The notes beneath the pieces were generated by a model. The model was not told the DNA's origin and made no database searches. It worked only from the letters and a program-made list of their open reading frames with translations. Shown here piece after piece: positions 32,760 through 45,329 of a DNA stretch of 64,000 nt (within the stretch, counting starts at the first letter, position 1; every line of letters starts with the position of its first letter). Origin of the DNA: Isoetes taiwanensis (lineage: Eukaryota; Streptophyta; Lycopodiopsida; Isoetales; Isoetaceae); assembly GCA_021234155.1 (NCBI GenBank), contig JAJEKV010000003.1:9362413-9426412 (forward strand). The letters run 5' to 3'. A program made the position numbers and the translations under genes.

Positions 32760-35210
32760 GGGAGAGAGGCGGACCCCGGAGATGGATCTCAGAAAGGGTG
32801 TCGAGGAGATGGAGCAGGGGTGGTCTTCTGCCCACGAAACATGGTCTCCAAGGTAATGTCGATGTTTCGAGTCCGTTGGCAGAGTCAGATCACAGTTCCG
32901 GGGTGGGAGAGTTGCCCGTCCGTGGCCAGGGACCTTCCAGAGAGGACTTTTGGGTCGAACTGCTTCTGGAAGGTTTTAGGGCTCCGTCTTCTGGCGTCAA
33001 CGCCCTCCCACTACCTCATGACATTGTGCAAGATCTTGGTCCAATCTGACTAGGGTATGGCCTCCAAAACGTAAACCCTGTGCCTTGTCAGGTTATTGTA
33101 GGGTTTACGTTATGGAGGTCGAGTTTTATTCAGTTGCACTTGAGACATGGTCGAGAAGCTGCAGTTGAAAACAAGAAGCAATAGAAACTGACAAAATGAG
33201 GTTTGGATTTACCGAGGCAGGCTTTCCTACCAGTGCTCCTCCGGGAGGGCAAATGCCAATGCCTCCCTTCCCGGAACCTGGTTTCCCTATCTGACCGTTG
33301 AATCCACGCTTCAAGTAACTTGCTTCGAGCAGGTTCAAAAAAATTCAAGATCTGTCCGGGAGAACATATCAAACCGCAAAGTGTCCTGCAGTCGACCGTG
33401 TAGAAACCCAAGTGTTTTGTCGTTCGGGCAATACAAAGGCTCCGGAATGGAGATTTGACTTCGCCATGTCGTCCGAAAGAACGAAATTACCCCAGGGACC
33501 AAGTTACACGGTCATTTTTTGCAGCAAAAGAAACACGAACCCTATTCTGCACCCTCCGCTAAGGCCAATTCACTACGAACGTGTTGGACATGAGCTGCTT
33601 TGGCGCTTCCTAGAGCAGGGGTGGTCTTCTACCCACGAAACTTGGTCTCCAAGGTAATGTCGATGTTTCGAGTCCGTTGGCAGAGTCAGATCACAGTTCC
33701 GGGGTGGGAGAGTTGCCCGTCTGTGGCCAGGGACCTTCCAGAGAGGACCTTTGGGTCGGGCGCTTACGGAAGGTTTTAGGGCTCGAATCTTCCCGGCTTC
33801 AATGCCCTCCCACTACCTCATGACATTGTGCAAGATCCTGGTCCAATCTGAGTAGGGTATGGCCTCCAAAACGTAAACCCTGTGCCTTGCCAGGTTATTG
33901 TAGGGTTTACGTTATGGAGGTCGAGTTTTTATCCGGTTGCACTTGAGACATGGTCGAAGCCGCAGTTGAAAACAAGAAGCAATAGAAACCGATTTAAATG
34001 GGGTTTGGATTTACCAAACAACGAAATTACCCCGGGGACCAAGTTACCGGTCATTTTTGCAAACAAAAGAAACACGAACCCTCTACATGGCCGATTGATA
34101 CGCACCCCTCCGTTAAGGCCAATTCACTACGAACATGTTGGACATGAGCTACTTTGGCGCTTCCTGGAGCAGGGGTGGTCTTCTGCCCACGAAACTTGGT
34201 CTCCAGGGTAATGTCGATGTTTCAAATCCGTTGGCAGTCGGATCACGGTTAGGGGTGGGAGAGTTGCCCGTTAGGTGGCCGAGGGACCTTCGGAGAGGAC
34301 CTTTGGGTCGGCGCTTACGGAAGGTTTTAGGGCTCCGATCTTACGGCGTCAACGCCCCCCACTACCTCATGACATTGTGCAAGATCCGGTCCAATCGACT
34401 GGGGTATGACCTCCAAAACATAAACCCCATGCCTTGCCGGGTTATTGTAGGGTTTACGTTATGGAGGTCCGCTTTGGTCCGTTGCACTTGGGACATGGTC
34501 GGCATTTGCGTTTGAAAACACGAGGCGATAGAAAGCGCCACAATGGGGTTTGGATTTAATCTCCTCCTAGTTTTGCAATTAAAAGTCTAGAGCACCTTAT
34601 GCAAAGAGCAAAATTGTTTGGGATCACTTTCGGGCCCGCCAATAGATCGAAACTCTGTTATTTCGGTTCTCATGGCTCCCCATGCATGTTTAGAAATGGT
34701 CCACCTAGTTATCAAAGAAGTCGACTACGTTTTGGCCTCCAAAACGTAAACCCTGCGCGTTGCTAGGTTATTGTAGGGTTTACGTTATGGAGGTCGAGTT
34801 TTATTCAGTTGCACTTGAGGCATGGTCGGCCGAAGCGGTTGAAAACAAGAAGCAATAGAAGCCCGGCGAAATGGGGTTTGGATTTATCCTCCTCCCAATG
34901 TCGCAATTAGAAGTCAAGAACACATTTTGTAGTAGCAAATTTTTCTGAAATGATTCGGGATCGTAATAGATCCAAAGTCTGTTATTTCAGGTTGCCATGG
35001 CTCGCATGCATGTTCAAAAAGGTACACGGATCCCAAGTGCAATCGACCGATTTGGCCTCCATAACGTAAACCCTACAATAACTCGGCAAGGCCACGGGGT
35101 TTGCATTTTGGAGGCCATACCCTAGCCGATTGGACCGGGATCTTGCACAATGTCATGAGGTAGTGGGGGCGTTGAGCGGAAGGCGGAGCCCTAAAACCTT
35201 CGGTTCAAAG
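32760..35210 (+). repeat. Module B repeats with telobox hairpins
   Basis: At least three direct copies share GGGGTGGTCTTCTGCCCACG, AAGGTAATGTCGATGTTTC and GTTGCCCGTC; anchors at 32814, 33616 and 34171. Each ends in a hairpin with arms CCTCCAAAACGTAAACCCT and AGGGTTTACGTTATGGAGG (for example 33061-33079 and 33100-33118); further hairpin copies lie near 33862, 34410 and 34737, with an inverted copy near 35055. Module B shares the GGTGGTCTTCTGCCCAC core with module A. No coding potential supported. Confidence 0.7.
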
Positions 35211-35249
35211 GTTATCATATTTCTTGCATAGAGTCCTAGTCATCATGTC

Positions 35250-35385
35250 CATGTCACCACCATCTAGCCATGTCATCCAAAATTTGCCAACATCACCCAA
35301 TAAAAAGACCAGAGATGGGCATCTTTTCATTTTGGCCTAGTCAAAACTTGGCCTTGCTTTCTTGGCATGCCATGTCACCACTTGA
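35250..35385. repeat. Inverted flank of the central region, right copy
   Basis: Reverse complement of 30113-30225 (CCATGTCACCACCATCTAGC, AATTTGCCAACATCACCCAA, CATGCCATGTCACCACTTG). Confidence 0.65.
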
Positions 35386-35394
35386 GTGCCACAT

Positions 35395-36665
35395 GGGCTT
35401 CAACATGCCACCTAACATGCCAGCGTGGCTCAAACATGCCGGTGCTCCAACATGCCACCTAGGCTCAAACATGCCACCTAGGCTCACACATGCCACCTAG
35501 TCTCCAACATGCCACATAGTCTCCAATATGCCATTTAGCCTTAAACATTCCATTGTGGCTCAAACATGCCACGTGGGCTCCAACATGCCACCTAGGATCC
35601 AACATGCCAAGGTGGCTCAAACATGCCAAGATGGCTCCAATATGCCACACGGGTTCCAACATGCCATCGAACATGCCAAGGTGGCTCAAACATGCCACGC
35701 GGGCCCCAGCACTCCACCTAGGCTCAAACATCCCAAGGCCACCTAGGAAGCCAACATGCCAATTAGTCTCCAACATGCCACATAGTCTCCAACATGCCAC
35801 ATAGGCTCCAACATGCCACATAGTGTCCAACGTGCCATCTAGGCTCGAACATGCCACCTAGGCCCAAATATGCCAAGGTGGCTCAAACATGCCACGTGGG
35901 CTCCAACATGCCACCTAGGCTCCAACATGTCAAGGTGGCTCAAACATCCCAAGATTGCTCAAACATGCCACCTAGACTCCAACATGCCACCTAGGCTCCA
36001 ACACGACACCTAGACTCCAACATGCCACCTAGGCTTAGACATGCCAAGGTGGCTCAAACATGCTGCGTGAGGCTCCAACATGCCACCTAGGCTAAAACAT
36101 GCCAAGGTGGCTCAAATATGCCACCTAGGTTCCAACATGCTCAAACATGCCAGTGGGCTCCAACATGCCACCTAGGCTAAAACATGCCAAGGTGGGTGAA
36201 ACATGCCACCTAGTTTCCAACATGCCACATAGTCTCGAACATGCCACCTAGGCTCCAACATGCCACATAGTCTCCAACGTGCCACCTAGGCTCCAACATG
36301 CCACCTAGGCCCAAATATGCCAAGGTGGCTCAAACATGCCACGTTGGCTCCAACATGCCACCTAGGCTCTAACGTGCCAAGGTGGCCCAAACATGCCACA
36401 TGGGTTCCAACATGCTAGCTAGTTGGCTCAAACATTCCAAGGTGGCTCAAACATGCCACAAGGGCTCCAACATGCCACCTAGGCTCCAACATGCCACCTA
36501 AGATGCCAAGGTGCCTCAAACATGCCGCCGGGCTCCAACATGCTACCTAGGCTCAAGCATGCCACCTAGGCTCCAACATGCCACCTAGGCTCCAACGTAC
36601 CACCAAGGCTCCAACATGCCTGGGTGGCTCAAACATGCCACCCTAGGCTCCAACATGCCACCTAA
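35395..36665 (+). repeat. CATGCC minisatellite array 2 (about 1.3 kb)
   Basis: Same unit and same orientation as array 1. It passes at 36666 into a diverged module B segment (GTCGATGTTCGAGGTCTATT, then TGCAAGATCATGTTC), which shows that the minisatellite and module B belong to one repeat family. Confidence 0.85.
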
Positions 36666-39600
36666 GTCGATGTTCGAGGTCTATTAGAAGAGCCAATTTA
36701 TGGATTGGGAGATGCTCATTCGTTGCTAGGACCATATGGAGAGGACATTTGAGACAAACTACTTTCGAGGAAGGTGTTTAGGGGGTGCATCTTCAAGCGC
36801 CAACACCGAATCCCTCTAAGTGATATACTATGCAAGATCATGTTCAAAAACGACTAATGATTGTCTACTTCCACACGAGGTCAAATTTGCATTTTATGCC
36901 TTAGGGAAATAAATGTGCACGAGCTTCATTTGTTATTATTCGACTTCCATATTAATTCATATGATTCGGGTTCAAAGTGAAGTTTGTAATGTGGAATAGG
37001 CCCAATTTCTGCAAAATATGATAAACATTTATGAAATTATCTTGTTCACCGATTCTGGGCGGTTAAACCAGATCTTTGCAAATATCGTAGTTGATCCTTG
37101 TGAATTTATTTCCTGCAGATTGTTCAAGAACACTTGTTGAGGGCGGCATCAAGAATTTTATCAAAACATAATGGAGATTTGAAGAGGATTATCATTGTAG
37201 ATGATAATTCTTGATCTTAGAAATTGGTCCATTGTCGGGTTTCAATTGAAAAAAGATGCCAACACATAGAGGTTTCCGACAATCTCTACAAGTTAAATGA
37301 GCGAGTGATGCCGCTTCTCGCTATAAAGTTTTTTAATAATGTCAATTCATTGAGGAGTATGGAGTAATCCCTCCGTTTTTTGTTGCATCAAGGTCGTTCG
37401 GACATACTCTAGAACTCGTCCGTCTCCATCGCTTTTGCTTTCGTCATCGGTTTGGCGTTCGGGGCATTTTCATAAGTATCAAGAAATATGGGACATTTTA
37501 AAACAATTTCCTAGTATTTTTTGAGTTTAAATATGCATCCAAGCAAAGTAGTTTAACCAATGGCTTAGATGGATGGCATAGATGTTGATCTCCGTCCCTA
37601 TTCTCCGATTGGCCCTTAGAATTGGCGGTGGAGATTGGCGGTGAGATCAATGGCTAAGATGTCGATCCATGTCTTGTAATTTCATTGGTTGCACGAGATT
37701 AACACTGCGACTTGTGTTTTCCTTTCCCTCCCCCGCGCCTTGTGTTTTCCTTTCCCTCGAATGGCTATGGCGCCTTCCAACATGGCGCCTTCCAACATGC
37801 ACCTTCGAATGGCTATGGCGGCCTAAGATGCACCTTGTGCATGCCGCCACCGCTTTAGTGGTGATCCGACCACGGATCGGTCCACGGTCGTCTGGGGATG
37901 GCCTCCATGGATTCGACCAGGCCATATCGCATGCGAGAAATGCGACCTTGTAGCTCCCGCCGCGGACATATCCAGATTCGCCTCCTTGTTCCCTCAGGAA
38001 AAATGCCCTGCTTGGCTATGGCGATACCAAATCCGGCAATGGCGCTCTCGCCCTGTTGAGCACATGGAGTAGAGTATGCTTTTGGGCGCCCATGAATACT
38101 CGCTAGTTCCGTACTTTGCACGGATTCGTATTTCGAAAGGGAATATTATTGGAAACAAGCGATTTGGGGCTGGATGAGGTAAGAGAATTCATTGAGCATC
38201 GTCTTTTGCGGTATACCGGGATTCTTACCATCGATTACAAGTAGCTCTTTGTTTAGTTACAAATAAGCTGCTGTTTAGGGTTTCAGCTTATCAACCCAAA
38301 GCGATTCTTACCGGATTTGTGAGCTAAAAGTTCTTACCATCATCATCTTATCGTTCAGGTATTTGTCGATCAGTAAAGGGGAGTGTCGCCTAATCCTCTC
38401 GCCCATGATGATGGTATGCAAGAAGCAATTCAATCTAACAAGTTTCTCTCTCGGCAAGCTACTGATGATATGCAAGGATATCCAAATCTGTGAGTACAGA
38501 GGTCGCCTTGATTACAAATATTTTAGATTGTACTTGTTTTACCTGTCTTCAGTTCAGGACACAAATATCCAAATATTTGAACTGTGTCAAGTATTTTTTG
38601 CACGAATAAAGAATTTGAAGTTTGATCATATCGTCATTTCTGTTCTTGGCGTATAGAAACGCCGTTCAAGATAGCTCTGAGAATTAACAGAACTCCTATA
38701 TGCTCGGGGTTTCATATATAGCTCTGTCTGCTACTCGACGGGCCATCACTGTGTTAAAATTTTGATCTCAGAACTCTGTTAAATTTCGATGTAACTTCTA
38801 TTGCAATAATAAATTTGATTGTAACTTCTGATTGTTTTTCACAACAATAATTATTGAAATTTGACCTCTAAAACATGGGTTCAATTCTTAGCTGGATAGG
38901 CTTAAATTGAATAAACAAGAAAGAATAATAAAATGATGGCTGATGTCATGTTTAAAATAAAATATGATTATATTGCCTTCTAGATTCTAGTGAATACTGG
39001 ATTTTTTTTTTATTTTTTTTACAATATATGCCACGTGTCATTACATAATTGGTTAGACATATTAAAAACAACATTTAATTTTTTTTTATATGTCATAATA
39101 ATGCTTTTTTATTTAAAAATAACTTTAGTAACTACATACCATATTGTGTAAAAACAATATACGAATTTTTTTCTCAAAAGACCATTATAGATTTTTTTTT
39201 AAATTACCTATATTTTCATGAGGAAAACAATAATGGAAAACAATGGCACCTCTTAAAAACTACATATGGAGACAAGATATCAACATATAGAAAATTGGAA
39301 ACATTTGAAAACAACAATTATTTTTAAAATAATACATATGAATTTCTTGAAAATTACATATCCTTTTTTGGGAAAACAATGTCGACTTTAAAAAACTACA
39401 AGTGGAGAAAACAAAACAACACAAGTGGAGATCACAAAACAACACATATTGAAAAGGAAAAAATAACTATTTTTTTTCGGTTTTTCACGTGTACTAATAT
39501 TTAAACCTACATGTGTTTTTTGGAAGATAAACAACGCGTGGCTCCTTAAAAAAATAGCAAGTAAGAAAAAAACTACACGTCGAAAAAGTTCAGTAAAAAC

Positions 39601-40066
39601 AACAGTGAAAAAAAGGACACGTTGACAAAAAAACAAAAAAGTGCCAGAAAAACCACCGTGGGATTTTTTTCCAAAAAACCACTGTCTCTTTGTGCAAATC
39701 CGGATAAACGGGCCACGTGGACTTTTGGGGCCATTTTGGTGTTGTTTTTGGCATAAAACAACACTTCCGTACAAGTAAAAAACAACTGTGGACCAAAATT
39801 CGGGGTCAGTGTGTTGCAATAGGGAATGGCGAATGCCATAGAAATGTGGTGAGCCGGCTATTGCTACCTAGAGAACACTCTGTTAGCGGCACCACCAAAT
39901 CGACGCCAGACCAAGAAGCCAAAGATTACTTAAAAAAACAACCCCCGATAATCTTAAGTAATTAGGGGTGACGAAGGTTACGTAGCTTTAATGGTTATGC
40001 CTTGAGATGCAAGCCCAAATGCTATTATCAATTTCTTACAGCGCCCCTAAATGCATCTTCTTTATA
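36666..40066. other. Intergenic DNA, no supported gene
   Basis: 36666-36870 is diverged module B. Around 37700-37850 there are short direct repeats (TTGTGTTTTCCTTTCCCTC twice, GAATGGCTATGGCG twice). 38990-39700 is A-rich low-complexity DNA with many AAAACAACA and ACA(A/T)GTGGA words. No frame that I would call a gene. Confidence 0.4.
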
Positions 40067-41520
40067 ATTTTTTTTTTTGAAGGATGAAAGCCAAAAAATT
40101 TATTAATCAGTTAAAAAGTACAAAATTTACATGTCTCATCTAACTGTGTAAGCACAAAAAGATGTCACAGGAGCACGAGCGTGGAGCACACTTACTTCAG
40201 AATAGGAGACTAACGATAAGAATCAATTCAAAAAGATAATGAATCCAGATGCATTCCATCATTTCTCATTCAAGGGAGGAACACTCATAGGCTGTTAGTA
40301 TCTTTTTCTGGGCCGTCGGAATAACACCACATGCAGATGAATAAATACCCTGAAAGATGTGGTATATATGATGCTCCCATATCGACCACAGGAGCCAACC
40401 AAAACCAAGATGGAATGCCCTCTATTTAACTGGGGCCATGCGTTGGGATAGGACGCCAAAAGGATGCATCGGCAGTCCAATGTACTGTTAAGCAAAACGC
40501 TGGTTGAACGTCTGGATGATCAAAGAGACAGTGCTCAAGAGTATTAACGTTTGAAAGGCAGAGTGGGCATACTGCAGATATGCGAAAATCATAGCGATGT
40601 CGGAAGGCATTAACACGCAGGCACCTGTGGATAACCTGCCACCATAGTACAGAGACTTTAGGGTGGAGCAACCTATCCCAAAGCCATCGCCATGTACGAC
40701 ACAAAGTGGGTTGTGGAACCTGTAGGTGCCACCCATCTGGCAACTGGAGAGGTTGTGGTGCTAAAAGAAGGCGATATACTGATCTAACAAAGTGCTTGCC
40801 TTTGTGAATATTTTCATGACAATTCCATGGCACTCTTTCAGCAACACCAACTTGCACTATAAGAGGCAAATTTGCTGCAACCTTCTCCCATTGAGACACA
40901 TCCCCATGAGAGTGCAGGAACTTTGCCTGAAATTCATGCCAAGACAGTAGGCGACCCGCTTCATACTATGCTTAAGTAGAGTGCAACATCTGCAAGAACC
41001 CATCGTCTCTGTGTAAAGGGATGAACTAATGCTGCCAGTGGAGGTGCTGAGGGGTCTGGAGGCAGTGGTGCCCACCATCATGGAGTCTCTAATAGAGTGT
41101 GGATGGAAGGGCATGGCCAGAAAAGATGTTTGACTGCCTCCCACGCTGTCAACAATCCACAAAAAAATGGAGAAGCACTTGGAAAAGGCTGCAAAGTCTG
41201 AAATAATGCCCAAGGTAGGATTAGTTTGACTGCCTTCTTGCCTAGAGAGATACAGTGACCAAGAGCTTGTCTAAAAAGGTGTAAACCAGGAGAGTCATCC
41301 TCACCATTCAGGAGTCTCCAAATGAACTTTGAAATAAAGACTTTTGTCTACAATAAGAAGTTCATCATGCCTAGACCATCTGCCCATTTTGGAAGGATGC
41401 ACTTCGACCAAGCCACCTTAATCACAGCACCTTCCTCAGTACCCGCCCATGTAAAGTTCCGAACTATTGCAATGAGCTCATATACTTTGATCTGTGGGGC
41501 TAGCAGTAAGGATGCCATAT
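40067..41520 (-). mobile_element. 5'-truncated LINE (L1-like), minus strand
   Basis: The 3' end is the T-run on the plus strand at 40067-40079. Reading on the minus strand from 41520: WSKCILPKWADGLGMMNF, the post-RT segment typical of plant LINEs, then the C-terminal zinc-binding domain (LLHPKVSVLWWQVIHRCL, CPLCLSNVNTLEHCLFDHPD) within the 157-residue frame 40426-40899. The reverse transcriptase core and everything before it are missing, as usual for truncated insertions. Confidence 0.75.
40426..40899 (-). pseudogene. LINE C-terminal zinc-binding domain
   Basis: The frame contains W-x2-LW-x7-HPKVSVLWWQ and then C-P-L-C with downstream E-H-C-LF-HPD, the zf-RVT arrangement found after plant non-LTR reverse transcriptases. 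It is a fragment of the LINE above. Confidence 0.7.
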
Positions 41521-41534
41521 AAACAAGGGTATTA

Positions 41535-41579
41535 CTTCCCCCGAACCCTCCCCCCCGCCCCTCCTCCCCCTTCCCCCTG
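41535..41579 (-). other. C-rich run (G-quadruplex potential on the minus strand)
   Basis: CCCCCGAACCCTCCCCCCCG continues to CCCCTCCTCCCCCTTCCCCC. The complementary strand has more than four runs of three or more G within 45 bases. Confidence 0.5.
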
Positions 41580-41863
41580 GTGTTTTTGCTGATATTCAGA
41601 CAGGACGTCCATCGGTAGGCCTAGGTCATTGGATGTCTGTTTCAGACGATCCCCCAATCATCCTTAGACGCAACTCATTTTTTAGTAAGTTTTAGTTAAC
41701 TGTCAGTTTCAAATACAAAATTAACCCAAGGGTTGTGAGGTGCAGTGTACACATAATAAGACAATCCGTATGTTGATTGTAACATTGCATACTACTTGTC
41801 TGTGCAATACTAAGGCAACTCAAAGTAGAGTCATGCAACTCTATCACAATAGAATATAGTAAA

Positions 41864-41930
41864 CTAGTAATGGTGCCCAGCGTTGCTGGGCATAAGTTGG
41901 GAGCCTGTAAATGCTTTGGGATGCAGTGAG
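41864..41930 (-). mobile_element. Helitron 3' terminus, copy 2
   Basis: CTAG at 41864-41867 (minus-strand end) and hairpin 41875-41891, identical to copies 1 and 3, again with an A/T host junction. The 1.65 kb pyrimidine tract starts within 70 bases and is presumably internal to the element. Confidence 0.75.
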
Positions 41931-41931
41931 A

Positions 41932-43592
41932 AAAGCCCTATCCCTTTCCTTTTCCCTTTTGCTCTATCACGCATTTCATTTTTTCTTATTTTCTCTACTT
42001 TTTCTTTTCTTTTCCTTTTTTTCTCGTCTTTCTCACATGTTTCCTTGTTTTCCCATCCCTTTCCTTCCCCCTTCCCTGTTCCCGATAACCTTTTTCCCTT
42101 CCCTTTTGCTCCTTTCTCCACCTTTTCCCTCTTCTCTTTTTTCTTTGCCCTTTTCCCTTCCCCTTTCTTTTTTTTTTACGCCTTCTCTTTTCCCCACCCT
42201 TTTTCCATGTCTTCCTTTTTTCTCAACCTTTTACTCTTTCGCCCTTTTCCATGCCTATTTTCCCTTCTCTTTTCCTCCTTTTTTTGTGTGCCCTTTTCCC
42301 TTTCATTTTTCTTTTCTCCCTCCCATTTTCCATGCCCTTTTTATCTTCCCTTTTTTCCATCTCCTCACCCTTTCCCTCTTTCCCTTTTCCATGTTCCCTT
42401 TTTCTCTTCCCCTTTTCCATTTTTATCATTTCCTTTTTCCCGTGCCTCTCTCTGTTTCCCCCCTTTTCCATTCTTTTTTCTTTTCTATTTCCCTTTTCCC
42501 ATGCCCTTTTTCCCACCATTTTCTTCTTTCTATTTTTCCCGTGCTTCCTTTTCCTCCTTTTCCCACCCTTTCCCTCTTCCCGTGCAATTTTCCCTTCTTT
42601 CAACCCTTCTTTTTTCTTTTCTCTTTTCCTTTCCTCATGTCATTTTTCGCTTTCCCTCCCCTCCATCACTCCCCTGCTTCCCTTTCCCTTTCCCTTTTTT
42701 CCCGTTTTCTTTTCTTGATGGATTTTTTTCTTTCCGTTTTCCTCCTTTGCCGATCCTTTTCCTGTGCACTTTTTCCCTTCCTTTGCTTTTCCTTTTCCCT
42801 TTTTCCATCCCTTTTGCACATTTGTTTTATTCTCTTATTTCCTATACCCATTTTCCTCTTTTCCCCACCCTTTCTCTCTTGCCCCTTTTCTTTTCCCTTT
42901 TTTCTTTTTTCCCTTTCTTCACCATTTTCCTCTTCCCTTTTCTCTCATGCCCTTCCCCCCTTCCCTTTTCTCGTTTCCCTCTTTCTTTTTCCTTGTGACC
43001 TTTATCTAGGTTCCCTTTCCCCCTTTTCCCTTTCCTTTTTCTTTCTTCTCACCTTCCCTTTTTCTATGCCCCTTTTCTTTTCCCCTCTCCCCATCCGTCC
43101 CTTCCCTTTTCCTCATTTTTCCAACCTTTCACTGTTCCCCTTTTCTTGATGCGTTTTTTCCCTTCCCTTTCCCTCTCTTTTTTTTTTTTTCCCTTTTCCT
43201 ATGCCATTTGTCCCTTCCTTTTTCCTCTTTTCTCAACGCTTCTCTTTTTTCCCCTTTTCCCATGCTCCTTCCTTTTCCCATGCTTTTTTCCTCCTCCCTT
43301 TTTCCATGCTTTTTTTCTCCTTCATTTTCTCCCTTTTTCAACCTTTTCCTCTTTCCTTTTTTTTTTTTCATGTCCTTTCCGTTTACCTTTTCCACTCTAT
43401 CTCTTACTCCTTCCCTCGTGCCCTTTTCCCAGGTTCCCTTTCCCTTTTTCGTTTTCCATGCCTTTTTCTCTTCTCCTATCCCCACCCTTTTCCCTTTTCC
43501 TTTTACCCTTTTCCCCATGCCTTTTTGCCCTTCACATTCTCTCTTTCCACTTCCCTTTTCCTTTTCTCCCTTTTCATTTACCCTTTTCCCTT
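41932..43592 (+). repeat. Pyrimidine tract 1 (about 1.66 kb)
   Basis: Almost purely C/T on the plus strand, built from degenerate units such as TTTTCCCATGCCCTTTTTCCC and TTTCC(C/T)CACCCTTTCCCTCTT. ATGCC and CACCC are the only regular breaks. Frames of up to 412 codons on this strand and Lys/Arg/Glu-rich frames on the other exist only because stop codons need A or G on the plus strand. Such tracts can form triplex (H-DNA). Confidence 0.85.
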
Positions 43593-44030
43593 AAGAGATC
43601 GAAGCATGACCAATCACAGTGTTGGTAAGTCGTACAATAAATCTAGGCCTTCAGATGCATCCAGATGATCTCGGCCATTCAAATTAGGGCTCGGTGCACT
43701 ACTTACGGTATAACATTATAATATAAGATTCTACAACCACCACAGGTTGGGCACAAAAAAGGGGGAAAAAGGAAAAATGAAGGAAAGTAGGGGGTGGGTG
43801 GGGGTGGGGGTGTGGAACAAAGAACAGAATTAAAAAAAGAAAGGAAACGTGTAAGGAAAATGAGGAAAAGAAAAAGACAAAGGGTAAAAGTGGGATAGAG
43901 CAAATGACAAAATGAAAAAAAAATGTCGTTTGTAACGATGGTGTACTTTTGGGTTATTTTCTTAGTGCTACAGTGTATTATTTACAGTTTCTCAGCTTGT
44001 GTCCAACGAGGTTGGCCACAGTTCCTAGTT
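43593..44030. other. Spacer with G-quadruplex motif
   Basis: No gene. 43790-43810 is GGGGGTGGGTGGGGGTGGGGG, a textbook four-run G-quadruplex motif inside a purine-rich stretch. Confidence 0.6.
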
Positions 44031-45329
44031 CTATATAGAATAGAATATAATAGAATAGAATACATTTGTGTCCTTTGTGCCATAAGGCCCCTGGACTTGT
44101 GTAGCATGGGCGAGCTCCCTAAAAGGGTGCTACTAGCACATCACTTATTTGTTACAATGTAGCCTTTCGAAGGGTGACTTTTTCCTTTTAATCCGGCACC
44201 CCAGCTTTTACCTCGGCTTCTTGGCCGTGCGGTGATCGTCGTTATCAATCGGCTTTTAGGCGAGCAATTTGTGTGAGGCTATATGAGTCGTTTTGTGCGG
44301 ATCATATTACAAGCCCTCTTTCAGCGTGTACTTCTCGTATAAAGTGGGTCATTACGTGGATCGCGCCCGCTAGATCACTTAGTGATTACGTCATCTTCAT
44401 CGGCTTGTGAATTTTGGTTCTCCCCACCTTATATTCCTATATCATCACGACGATGTCTCGGTATGTCGGGCGATCACTAATCATATGGTTCTCATCCTCT
44501 ATTCTCCCCTGTCGCGGGTTACGCATATCACGTCTTCCTTGTCTACCCCTCTCCACTGTCTTTTTCGATTCTCGGATCATGGCTTCCCATCCTAAATCGG
44601 CTAAGCGTGTCCCTTACGTTTTCCCGATAAATTATCCTCAGATATATCGATGTCCTATTTGTTGGTGCGGATTAAAACACGTATGAGCAATTTGTCTTGG
44701 GTCCGTATGCCTTTGCGGCCATGCTCTTGTTCTTTGTGTCGCCCCTCCTCATTCCACTTGCCCCTCTTCTATTAGGTCACTTTGGATTTAATCCCATTTA
44801 TGCGGTCCATGTTGCCACCTCCTTAAACCATCCTTTGCTTTTCGAGGATATGTGATTTTCTTGATTACGTGATTGCAATCTTTGGGCCGGTTTTCCTTGT
44901 ATGTCTCAGCGTTATCTCGGAAAGGTATCTTATAGTTCTCTCCCATGCTCTCACTTCCATTGGTTTTACGCCCTGTTTGAGGACCATGATTGTTAGTGGT
45001 GTGTTTGTCCTCACCACAATTCTATGCATTGCCATTGCCTAAAATTCCTTCTGCTTTTCCCGGTTTCTCTCGTTAGACCTGGCCCCCATGCTTACGCTCA
45101 GGTATAAGCGGGTGGTGGCTATTCTTGCCTTGAATAGATAACATTTGATATCGGTCGGTTATTCTACTTCGTTACAAAAGTTTTTCATGTTGAAGTAGCT
45201 TCCTATAGCTGATTGAAATCGGCATTGGCTCCTTTGGTCCATTTCCACGATGCCGCATGCGTGTCATACCCTAGATATCGTATTACGTTGGTTCCTCTAT
45301 CTCGTTACCTTTATATTTAAAAGGTTTAT

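Noticed and set aside
28515-36665. CRISPR-like regular repeats
   Set aside because: The repeats are contiguous without unique spacers, no cas genes are present, and the genome is a plant's.
41883-43668. Long frames (up to 412 codons) and Lys/Arg/Glu-rich reverse frames in the pyrimidine tract
   Set aside because: Composition artefacts of the repeat; no start context, domain or codon bias.
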